From an uncultured Allomuricauda sp. (GTDB lineage Bacteria; Bacteroidota; Bacteroidia; Flavobacteriales; Flavobacteriaceae): a stretch of 64,000 bases of DNA. Under the pieces are notes generated by a model. The model saw only the letters and a program-made list of their open reading frames with translations. It was not told the origin of the DNA and did not search any database. Positions within the stretch are counted from its first letter, which is position 1. Each line of letters starts with the position of its first letter. The position numbers and the translations under genes are program-made. This document shows positions 35,594-43,645 of the stretch, piece by piece. The stretch covers positions 868,001-932,000 of the forward strand of contig NZ_CANMOO010000001.1 in NCBI RefSeq assembly GCF_947499585.1, written 5' to 3'.

Positions 35594-37003
35594 CTACTTT
35601 ATTAATATCACATTTGGGAAAGCGGCCTTATAGCCAAACCAAAAAGCATTATGGGATGGTAATCGTTCCATAAGTTGTTCACGTGGACCAATCAATTCAT
35701 TTTCTGCGATTTCCCACTTATTTCCATTCATATCTGTAACAGTGCTTTCTCCATCATAATGAGTAAATGTTTTTCCTTTCGTTTTGTAGACGCGGTGCGC
35801 TCCAGTTTTATCTGTAAATACTGTAAAATGGATACTACCGATTTTACCAGCGTAAATGACATTCTTTTTTAAGAATTTACTGCTGATGGCCATATTATCT
35901 TTAGTTTCTTCAGGTAACCGTATGGCTAGAATTTCATCTTTGTTTTTTAATCTACGATCTAGCTTAGGAACTGTAAACATTAATTTATCTGTTGAAAAAT
36001 AATCTTTGTAAGCAACTCCCTCACCATAATCCCTTTGGTGCCCAGTATTCAAAGACAGCACTTGGGTGTCTGGATGTCTTTTCTTCCATTCGCTCCAAGT
36101 AGTGGTAACTACACTTAAGTAATCAAGTTTTATTCCTTTTCCTACCAAAGGCCCTATAACAGGCTCTCCTTCCAAAGTACTCCAAAGAGATTGCGTGGCC
36201 TTGTCATACATAAGCTTGTTGGAGCGATACAGAAACCCACTGGTACCTATGCTATGGTTAATTCTATTATGCTCAGTTTTGTACAGAATTACGGTCCCGC
36301 ACAAGGTGCAGTACACCCCAGCAACGGGAACCCCGCCAACATCATCAACAAACATTTCATGCCAAGCTAAAATTTGTTTTGGGTATGCTCTGGCATCTCC
36401 ATTTACCTCTATTCCAAAGACGGTGGCATTGTCATCTAAATAATTAGCTTCTATGGGAGCTATCATTTTTGGATTGCGTAATGGGGGAATGCCATCTTGA
36501 AATACGCCGCCCCAGCGTACTTCATCCAATCTAATTAGGGATTGATCACTTCTATCTAAGAAGTACTTTCTGAATTTAGGATCTATAAATTGATGAAGCT
36601 CTGCTTTAAAATGATAATAGGCATCAGAATATGTTGCTTCCTTATTCCAAAGCCATTGAAACCATTTGTCATAATCGAAACCAAATTGCTTGTTGGTTTT
36701 TTTTTCCAATAGCCTAAGTAGCTTATTGGAATGTGCCGGAGACTTTGAAAAATATAAAGATTCCAAGAGCATAATTTCATAACTTTCTTTCCAATTTTCG
36801 TCAATGAAATTGATTGCCTTAACGGTTACCCGAGAGTCATTTTCATTTAACAGATCTAAGAAATAAGCTGAAATCTCTTTTTCATTAACTGAAGGTTCTT
36901 TTTCAACAGCAACAGCTCTGTGATTCCCAAAGTGATATATGAAAGAAATAAAAAGGTAAATAGAGAAAAGCACCAAGCTTTTTACCTTATATGCAGCAAA
37001 CAT
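35594..37003 (-). CDS. DUF3179 domain protein
   Basis: 469 residues with an N-terminal hydrophobic segment (residues 9-24), either signal or anchor. The DUF3179 domain starts near residue 165. It includes NGDARAYPKQILAWHEM, VDDVGGVPVAGVYCTLCGT with a CxxC pair, and LSLNTGHQRDYGEG. The first 160 residues are helical and contain a long FDYDKWFQWLWNKE segment that is not part of the domain. DUF3179 proteins are exported and have no settled function; the invariant CTLCG and His suggest metal or cofactor binding. It is a monocistronic gene with its own terminator. Confidence 0.88.
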   Translation of the reverse strand: MFAAYKVKSLVLFSIYLFISFIYHFGNHRAVAVEKEPSVNEKEISAYFLDLLNENDSRVTVKAINFIDENWKESYEIMLLESLYFSKSPAHSNKLLRLLEKKTNKQFGFDYDKWFQWLWNKEATYSDAYYHFKAELHQFIDPKFRKYFLDRSDQSLIRLDEVRWGGVFQDGIPPLRNPKMIAPIEANYLDDNATVFGIEVNGDARAYPKQILAWHEMFVDDVGGVPVAGVYCTLCGTVILYKTEHNRINHSIGTSGFLYRSNKLMYDKATQSLWSTLEGEPVIGPLVGKGIKLDYLSVVTTTWSEWKKRHPDTQVLSLNTGHQRDYGEGVAYKDYFSTDKLMFTVPKLDRRLKNKDEILAIRLPEETKDNMAISSKFLKKNVIYAGKIGSIHFTVFTDKTGAHRVYKTKGKTFTHYDGESTVTDMNGNKWEIAENELIGPREQLMERLPSHNAFWFGYKAAFPNVILIK

Positions 37004-37088
37004 AATACAAGATTTACACTAGTTATGTCGGTATAAAAACCTATAAATCTTGCATTTAACTATTTTTTGTGAAAAACTGAAGAACCAG

Positions 37089-38285
37089 TTAGTTTTTAAC
37101 CAACCCCAAAATTCTAAGTAGAAAAAGTCTTGCCTTATGGAATGCTTCTTTTCGTATTGGTTTACTTGCTTTGTAGATGCCAATACTTTGATTTTTCACA
37201 TAGTCTATTCCCCAGGCAATGTTGCCCTTGATTTCAGATTCATGTTTGCCATATTTCAAAGCCAAAAATGTACAGGCAAACATGAACGCCAATGCACCCG
37301 CAATTACTACGGGGGGAATTAAAATGTGATTGAAAAATCTATACAATCCCAAACCCGTAAAACTTCCATAAAGAATAACAAAATGGATTACATATATAGA
37401 GAGGGTACTTGCACCAATACTCAATACTGTTTTGTTGGTCATAAACTTGCGAAGCAACATAAAAATTGCAAAGACTACGAACACATCACCTAATCTAATA
37501 AAGAGGTAATTGTTAAAGAAGATATCTGCAAAAAGCTGTATGCCTGTTATTCTGTGTGTGTATAAAAAGACATCCGAAGAAGCAAAAATCAATAAAGACC
37601 CTAAAATTAGCGCAGAGCTTATGGCGACTTCATATAGGTGCTTATAGTCTTTGAAACGGTTAAATAGAACAGAAATAAATCCTCCTATGGTGGCATATCC
37701 CAACCACGGAATTATTGTGAACACAGAACCATTTGCTTTGGTAAAGTAGTTTGCAATGGCATTGGGTAAAAATGAAAACGTCCATTGTTTAAACAACGGT
37801 TCAAATAAGAACAGCACAATAGTAATTCCTAAGAGTAGCGTTGGAAAGAGATGTTTTTTTCTTTTAATAGTAAAAAGATAAACCCCAATAAGTGTTAATA
37901 TGGAAAGGCCAATACAATGCAGGACATCTACTAGATAAAACGAATCATAAATTTCACCGGTTAAGATTCCAAAAAGGTTCATTCGCAACAAATAACCAAT
38001 CAATAACAATTGCAATCCACGACGGATGCCTTTTTTTACTCTTGGGTTTTCAAACCCTTTTTGAGGAACCTTTATGAGCAGATATGTGAAAATAAAACCA
38101 GAAACGGTAAAGAAAACGGGAGCTGTAATGCCTCTAAAGTACTGCCAGACACTGAAAACCATGTTTTCTCTATCTCTAAAGACGGGGTCTAAAAGACCAT
38201 CTATGAAATGACCTTGGAGCATCATTAGGATTGCCCATGCACGCATGGCATCAATAAAGAACAATCTGTTGGTCTTGGTATTCAT
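37089..38285 (-). CDS. Membrane acyltransferase-like protein (DUF1624/HGSNAT type)
   Basis: 398 residues with ten or so hydrophobic helices. The N terminus reads FIDAMRAWAILMMLQGHFID, where the His in helix 1 and Arg pattern fit the heparan-alpha-glucosaminide acetyltransferase-like/DUF1624 and acyltransferase-3 membrane families. The segment ITAPVFFTVSGFIFTYLL is also characteristic. Such proteins transfer acyl groups from the cytoplasm to extracytoplasmic acceptors. The acceptor is unknown, as no glycan genes are nearby. The C-terminal tail is basic and cytoplasmic. Confidence 0.75.
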   Translation of the reverse strand: MNTKTNRLFFIDAMRAWAILMMLQGHFIDGLLDPVFRDRENMVFSVWQYFRGITAPVFFTVSGFIFTYLLIKVPQKGFENPRVKKGIRRGLQLLLIGYLLRMNLFGILTGEIYDSFYLVDVLHCIGLSILTLIGVYLFTIKRKKHLFPTLLLGITIVLFLFEPLFKQWTFSFLPNAIANYFTKANGSVFTIIPWLGYATIGGFISVLFNRFKDYKHLYEVAISSALILGSLLIFASSDVFLYTHRITGIQLFADIFFNNYLFIRLGDVFVVFAIFMLLRKFMTNKTVLSIGASTLSIYVIHFVILYGSFTGLGLYRFFNHILIPPVVIAGALAFMFACTFLALKYGKHESEIKGNIAWGIDYVKNQSIGIYKASKPIRKEAFHKARLFLLRILGLVKN

Positions 38286-38414
38286 TTACAAACAATTATC
38301 CTATATACTTGCTTAACAGCTAGTTTGGATGTTTCGCGAAGCGAAATTAGACAAAATACTCGCATGTATAATACAATTGGGGTATTTTAGCGAAACAATC
38401 AAAGTTTTTTCAAT

Positions 38415-38948
38415 ATGGCTGCAATTTTGTCACTGGCAGGTAGCAATTCTTCAACTTCCATTAATTATAGATTAGTACAACACACAACTTCTTCAATAGA
38501 AGGACATGAGATTCAATTGCTGAATATGGCAAGATATCCTTTTCCAATGTACAGTGAAGATGAGGAAAAGCAAAAAGGATATTCCAATTCTTTAATTGAA
38601 TTGAAGAACGATATTCAAAGAGTTGATGCCATTATACTTTCGGTAAATGAACATAATAGTAATCCCTCTGCCTATTTTAAAAATTTAATTGACTGGTTGT
38701 CAAGACTAGAGCGTAAGTTTTTACAAGATAAAAAAGTGTTTTTGATGTCAACTTCTGGTGGTAAACGAGGAGGGGTTGGTTCCTTGCAAGTAATCGAAAA
38801 TGTGTTGCCGAGATTTGGAGCTGAGATTATTTCAACATTTTCATTGCCATCTTTCCACGAGAATTTTGGGATAGATGGAATAACGAGCGATAGTTTGAAA
38901 ATAGAACATCAGAAGGCCTTAAATACTTTTCTAGAAACTCTAAAGTAA
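38415..38948 (+). CDS. NADPH-dependent FMN reductase family flavoprotein
   Basis: 177 residues with a flavodoxin-like fold. The phosphate-binding loop LAGSNSSTSINYRLVQ is at the N terminus, and the second flavin contact is VNEHNSNPSAYFKNLIDWLS. The STSGGKRGGVGSLQVIENVLPRFG segment (key residues GGKRGG) is typical of the NAD(P)H-dependent FMN/quinone reductase group. It probably reduces flavin or quinone-like compounds. It is the first gene of a plus-strand run with pabB, starting 7 bases before it. Confidence 0.88.
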   Translation: MAAILSLAGSNSSTSINYRLVQHTTSSIEGHEIQLLNMARYPFPMYSEDEEKQKGYSNSLIELKNDIQRVDAIILSVNEHNSNPSAYFKNLIDWLSRLERKFLQDKKVFLMSTSGGKRGGVGSLQVIENVLPRFGAEIISTFSLPSFHENFGIDGITSDSLKIEHQKALNTFLETLK

Positions 38949-38955
38949 AAACCTA

Positions 38956-40257
38956 TTGCGCAAGCATCTTTCTTTCTCAATTTCCTCTCCTTCAATACTT
39001 AAGGATAACTTACTGGAATGGTCGAAAACATATGACAAGGTTGCGTGGTTGGACAGCAATGAACATGTTGACAATTACGGTTCGTACGATGCGATTTTAG
39101 CAATTTCAAGACAGACCGATAGGTTCGCCAAAATTATTAAAAGCACCGATGAAGCACATGAATTTATCGGTAAAAAACAGGATTGGCTATTTGGTTATTT
39201 CTCCTATGATTTAAAAAATGAACTGGAAGATTTAGTTTCCAACAACTTTGATGGCCTTGGTTTCCCTGAAATTCATTTTTTCCAACCTTCAAAAATCATT
39301 CAGGTTAAAGGAAATAAAATCAACTTTTTATATTTAGAAGATTGCGCGGGTGAAATAGAAAATGACTACTCCCAAATAGAAAAGTTAATGCACTCTGAGA
39401 GTGAAAAAGGAGATCCTTCACAATCTGTCCACATAAAAATGCGTATTCATAAGGATGCCTATTTTGAAAAGGCAAATAAGTTTTTGGAACATATATATCG
39501 AGGAGATATTTATGAAGCCAATTTTTGTCAGGAGTTTTATGCAGAAAACACATGTATTAATCCTTTGACCACCTACAAAAATTTAAACGCTATTTCCAAA
39601 CCTCCCTTTGCCACTTTTTTTAGAGACGATGAAAATTATTTGTTGTGTGCTTCTCCAGAGCGTTATCTTAAAAAGTTGGATGAAACCATTATTTCGCAAC
39701 CCATTAAAGGGACCGCCCAAAGGGGAACAAATAAGACGGAAGACGAACAATTTAGAATACTGCTTGGGAATGATGAAAAGGAACGTGCTGAAAACATTAT
39801 GATTACGGACTTAGTCCGTAATGATTTATCTAAGAGCGCATTAAAAGGAAGTGTGCAGGTGAAAGAATTATGTGAAGTGCATACATTTAAGCAAGTGCAT
39901 CAAATGATTTCTACGGTTGTTTCAACAGTGCCAAAAGATAAAAATCCGTTTGAACTTATTAAGGAAACCTTCCCAATGGGGAGCATGACGGGAGCTCCAA
40001 AAATTTCTGCAATGAAAATCATTGAAGAGTTAGAAGAAACAAAACGAGGGCTGTATAGTGGTGCAGTTGGGTATTTTGAACCTAATGGAAATTTTGATTT
40101 TAATGTGGTCATTCGTAGTATTCTTTATAATGCCAAATTAAAATACGTTTCCTTCTCCGTGGGAAGTGCCATTACTGCCAAATCAGATCCTGAAAAGGAA
40201 TACCAGGAATGTCTTCTTAAAGCGAAAGCTATGAGAAGCGTTTTGGAGCAGAGCTGA
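38956..40257 (+). CDS. pabB: Aminodeoxychorismate synthase component I (PabB-like)
   Basis: 433 residues of the chorismate-binding family. The segment QPIKGTAQRG carries Lys251; PIKGT with Lys marks aminodeoxychorismate synthases, whereas anthranilate synthases have Ala there. The other signatures are MITDLVRNDLSKSA, GSMTGAPKISAM and SAITAKSDPEKEYQE. It makes 4-amino-4-deoxychorismate for folate, using ammonia from a glutaminase subunit (PabA) that is not in the window. The most upstream start is TTG at 38956, directly followed by RKHLSFSIS; no better ATG is available before the domain. Confidence 0.9.
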   Translation: MRKHLSFSISSPSILKDNLLEWSKTYDKVAWLDSNEHVDNYGSYDAILAISRQTDRFAKIIKSTDEAHEFIGKKQDWLFGYFSYDLKNELEDLVSNNFDGLGFPEIHFFQPSKIIQVKGNKINFLYLEDCAGEIENDYSQIEKLMHSESEKGDPSQSVHIKMRIHKDAYFEKANKFLEHIYRGDIYEANFCQEFYAENTCINPLTTYKNLNAISKPPFATFFRDDENYLLCASPERYLKKLDETIISQPIKGTAQRGTNKTEDEQFRILLGNDEKERAENIMITDLVRNDLSKSALKGSVQVKELCEVHTFKQVHQMISTVVSTVPKDKNPFELIKETFPMGSMTGAPKISAMKIIEELEETKRGLYSGAVGYFEPNGNFDFNVVIRSILYNAKLKYVSFSVGSAITAKSDPEKEYQECLLKAKAMRSVLEQS

Positions 40258-40275
40258 TGTTTATTGTTAATTTTG
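40241..40275 (+). promoter_or_regulatory. Candidate Bacteroidota promoter of tilS
   Basis: TTTTG (40241-40245) and TAATTTTG (40268-40275) are separated by 22 bases, within the range of the flavobacterial TTG...TAnnTTTG promoter. The -7 box ends 4 bases before the tilS ATG, so the transcript would be leaderless or nearly so. The box lies inside the end of pabB. Confidence 0.45.
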
Positions 40276-40279
40276 CACT

Positions 40280-41587
40280 ATGCTAGCACAATTCTTGAGC
40301 AATATTGATTCTAACTTTACTTTCTTAAAAGGAAAGCGATTGTTGCTGGCGTGCAGTGGGGGAGTAGACAGCGTAGTACTTACGCATTTGTGTGTTGGTG
40401 CTAATTTGGATATCACCCTGGCACATTGCAATTTTAATTTGAGGGGAAAGGAAAGTGATGATGATGCATTGTTTGTTAAAGATTTAGCGAATCAACTTGA
40501 AATAGATTTTAAGACAAAATCTTTTGATACCAAAAAATATGCTCAAACCTATAAGGGATCTATTCAAATGTTGGCGAGAGAACTTAGGTACCGGTGGTTT
40601 GATGAAATTATGGATACCGAAGGTTTTGATTATGTCATGACCGCCCATCATGCTGATGATAGCGTCGAAACTTTTTTAATCAATCTTTCAAGGGGTACAG
40701 GAATTGACGGGCTTTCAGGGATTCCAATCAAGAATAGAAGGGTAGTGCGACCACTTTTGAGCTTTTCAAGAAAGGCCATTTTAGATTATGCAAATGCGGA
40801 ACACATTGATTGGAGAGAAGATAGCAGCAATGCGGAGAGCAAATACCTTCGCAATAAAATCCGTCAAGAAATTGTTCCAAGACTAAAAGAGCTTCATCCA
40901 ACTTTTTTGGAAAACTTTAAAGGGACACAAACCCATCTGCTTCAAACGAGTGTTATAATTCAAAACCATATTGATAAACTTAAGGACAGTCTGTTTGAAA
41001 AAGGAGAAGGACATTTCAAAATAAATATAGATAGCCTGACAAAATTAGAACCCATTGATGCGTATTTATATCGACTCTTTAATGAATATGGATTTACGGA
41101 ATGGGAGGATGTAAATGGACTTTTAAATAGTATGAGCGGTAAAGAGGTGCAATCTAATACTCACAGATTAGTGAAGGATAGAGAGTACTTACTTCTTTCT
41201 AAAAAAGAAGACAAAAACAATGAAATTTTTGTTGTTTCTGAAGGCGCTGGAAGTATTGATTTTCCTGTTCAGCTGAAGATTGAAGAAGTAAAGACCCTTG
41301 AGGAAACGGCTAAAAATGTGGTTTTTTTGGATAAGGAAAAGTTAAACTATCCGTTAATGTTAAGGAATTGGGAAAAAGGCGACTATTTTTATCCTTTTGG
41401 GATGAAAGGAAAAAAGAAGCTTTCTAAATTCTTTAAAGATGAGAAAGTGGATGTTCTTTCAAAAGAAAAGCAATGGCTTTTGTGCTCAGACAATAATATT
41501 GTTTGGGTAATTGGAAGAAGGCCAGATGAACGCTACAAGGTTGATGATTCAACTAGAAATATTTTAAAAATTACATTTTCTGTATGA
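40280..41587 (+). CDS. tilS: tRNA(Ile)-lysidine synthase TilS
   Basis: 435 residues. The PP-loop ATPase motif is SGGVDS at residues 26-31, followed by LAHCNFNLRG and TAHHADDSVETFLINLSRGTG. A middle TilS substrate-binding domain and a C-terminal domain (LRNWEKGDYFYPFGMKGKKK, residues ~355-375) follow. It converts C34 of the CAU-anticodon isoleucine tRNA to lysidine so that AUA is read as isoleucine; it is essential in most bacteria. Its stop overlaps the dsbD start (ATGA), so the two are translationally coupled. Confidence 0.96.
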   Translation: MLAQFLSNIDSNFTFLKGKRLLLACSGGVDSVVLTHLCVGANLDITLAHCNFNLRGKESDDDALFVKDLANQLEIDFKTKSFDTKKYAQTYKGSIQMLARELRYRWFDEIMDTEGFDYVMTAHHADDSVETFLINLSRGTGIDGLSGIPIKNRRVVRPLLSFSRKAILDYANAEHIDWREDSSNAESKYLRNKIRQEIVPRLKELHPTFLENFKGTQTHLLQTSVIIQNHIDKLKDSLFEKGEGHFKINIDSLTKLEPIDAYLYRLFNEYGFTEWEDVNGLLNSMSGKEVQSNTHRLVKDREYLLLSKKEDKNNEIFVVSEGAGSIDFPVQLKIEEVKTLEETAKNVVFLDKEKLNYPLMLRNWEKGDYFYPFGMKGKKKLSKFFKDEKVDVLSKEKQWLLCSDNNIVWVIGRRPDERYKVDDSTRNILKITFSV

Positions 41588-43563
41588 GGTATTTGTTTCT
41601 ATTCTTAGGTTTCTTTTATGCTTTTTCTACTGTTCAAGGGCAATCTGAGGACAATCCTGCCCTGTGGTCCCATGAGGTTAAAAAAATATCAGATACTGAA
41701 TACGAACTTGTCTTTAAAGGGAAAATTCAGGAAGGTTGGCATGTATATTCTCAATACACAGCGGAAGGAGGTTCCCTTCCAAGCGAATTCACTTTTGAAA
41801 ATGCAGGAGAGGAATATGAGTTGGTTGGAGAAACAAAAGAGAGTGAGACCATAACAGAATACAGCGATGTCTTTGAAGTTGACGAGACTTTTTTCAAGAA
41901 GGAAGCAATATTTACACAAAAAATAAAATTGTTGAAACCCGAAATCACCCAGATTTCGGTCAACTTGTTTTATCAAATATGTAAAGAAGTATGCATTCCA
42001 AAAGATGAGCTGTTTCAAATCTCACTAAATGGGGATGTTTTTGTAAACGAGAATAAGCAGGTAGATGAGCACAGTGCGTTACTTAGCTCGTCTTTAAAGT
42101 TGGATTTAAAGAACAAAGAACTTCTAAACCAGGGAGATTTTGAGAATTTGAAGGGGGTATCCAATCTTTGGATGATTTTTGGCCTTGGTTTTTTGGGAGG
42201 ACTTATTGCATTGTTGACACCATGTGTTTTCCCTATGATTCCATTAACGGTCTCTTTCTTTACCAAACAGACCCAACAAAAGTCTAAAGGAATAGGAAAT
42301 GCCATATTGTATGGTTTCTTTATTGTACTGATTTACTTTTTGCTGAGTTTACCTTTTCATTTGTTTGATTCAGTTGACTCTCAAATCTTGAATACTATAG
42401 CGACCAACATTTGGTTAAATGTGCTCTTCTTTGTCATATTTGTGTTTTTTGCCTTTTCCTTTTTTGGGTATTATGAATTGACCTTACCAAGCTCTTGGGC
42501 AAATAAAATGGATGCAGCTTCTTCTAAAGTAGGAGGAGGGCTGGGCATATTCTTTATGGCTTTAACTCTTGCAATCGTTTCTTTTTCATGTACGGGACCT
42601 ATTTTAGGAGGACTTTTAGGTAGTACCACTCTGGCTGAGGGTGATGTAGCTACAAACCTTTCTGCTGGCATGGTAGGTTTTGGTTTGGCTTTAGCATTGC
42701 CATTTGCATTGTTTGCTTTATTTCCTGCTTGGTTAAATTCCTTGCCCAAATCTGGAGGATGGATGACCACTGTAAAGGTTGTTTTAGGGTTTTTGGAATT
42801 GGCACTTGCATTTAAATTCCTTTCAAATGCAGATTTGGTTGGAAACTGGGGCATTTTCAAAAGAGAAATATTTTTGGGTGTTTGGATTGTGTTGTTTGTT
42901 TTGTTGACATTGTACCTTTTCGGAATCTTCAAGTTTCCACATGATGGTCCAAAACAAAAACTTTCGCTCACTCGAAAATTCGTGGGATTAGTAACTATTG
43001 CTTTTTCAGGGTATCTGATAATGGGTTTACTCAATATTACAAACTTGAAATTGCTTAGTGGGTTTCCTCCCCCTGATTTTTACAGTATAATAGAAACAGA
43101 AAGTGATTGTCCATTAGGTTTGGATTGTTTCAAAGACTTTGAAGAAGGAGTAGCCTATGCGCAAGAGGTGAACAAACCTATTCTTTTGGATTTTACAGGT
43201 TGGGCCTGTGTCAATTGCAGGAAAATGGAAGAAAATGTTTGGAGTGATTCCAAAATATATCCAATGCTAAAAAATGAATATGTTCTCATTTCATTATATG
43301 TTGATGATAGAAAAGAACTCCCGGATAGCGAAAAATTTGATTTTAAGTACGATTCGGGTAGAATAAAAGCCATTGAGACCGTAGGACAAAAATGGGGTAC
43401 TTTTCAAACCATAAACTTTAATGCTGCTTCCCAGCCATATTACGTGTTGCTATCTCCAAATCTTGAAATATTAAATGATGCGGTACAATATGTAGACAAG
43501 GACGTTTATGAAATGTGGCTCAGATCTGGTCTGGAAAAGTATCAGCTATCCATGAATAAATAA
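41584..43563 (+). CDS. dsbD: Thiol:disulfide interchange protein DsbD
   Basis: 659 residues with signal peptide (cleavage near FSTVQGQ). The N-terminal periplasmic domain (about 20-150) has a Cys pair in CKEVCIPKDELF. Eight membrane helices follow, with conserved cysteines in LTPCVFPMIPLTVSF and SFSCTGPILGG. The C-terminal thioredoxin domain has Cys542/Cys545 in GWACVNCRKME. It carries electrons from cytoplasmic thioredoxin to periplasmic thiol substrates, which could include the cysteine-bearing lipoproteins further downstream, though that is speculative. It starts within the tilS stop. Confidence 0.95.
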   Translation: MRYLFLFLGFFYAFSTVQGQSEDNPALWSHEVKKISDTEYELVFKGKIQEGWHVYSQYTAEGGSLPSEFTFENAGEEYELVGETKESETITEYSDVFEVDETFFKKEAIFTQKIKLLKPEITQISVNLFYQICKEVCIPKDELFQISLNGDVFVNENKQVDEHSALLSSSLKLDLKNKELLNQGDFENLKGVSNLWMIFGLGFLGGLIALLTPCVFPMIPLTVSFFTKQTQQKSKGIGNAILYGFFIVLIYFLLSLPFHLFDSVDSQILNTIATNIWLNVLFFVIFVFFAFSFFGYYELTLPSSWANKMDAASSKVGGGLGIFFMALTLAIVSFSCTGPILGGLLGSTTLAEGDVATNLSAGMVGFGLALALPFALFALFPAWLNSLPKSGGWMTTVKVVLGFLELALAFKFLSNADLVGNWGIFKREIFLGVWIVLFVLLTLYLFGIFKFPHDGPKQKLSLTRKFVGLVTIAFSGYLIMGLLNITNLKLLSGFPPPDFYSIIETESDCPLGLDCFKDFEEGVAYAQEVNKPILLDFTGWACVNCRKMEENVWSDSKIYPMLKNEYVLISLYVDDRKELPDSEKFDFKYDSGRIKAIETVGQKWGTFQTINFNAASQPYYVLLSPNLEILNDAVQYVDKDVYEMWLRSGLEKYQLSMNK

Positions 43564-43645
43564 CACCTACATTCTTCCCATTATTTTACCCTTTTTGGAA
43601 AAAAGTTTAACTTAGTTCAACTAATTAACTTAACCAAGCACCCCC

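Noticed and set aside
42471..43034. Long minus-strand open frame of about 187 codons
   Set aside because: It is antisense to the membrane domain of dsbD; its composition mirrors that gene.
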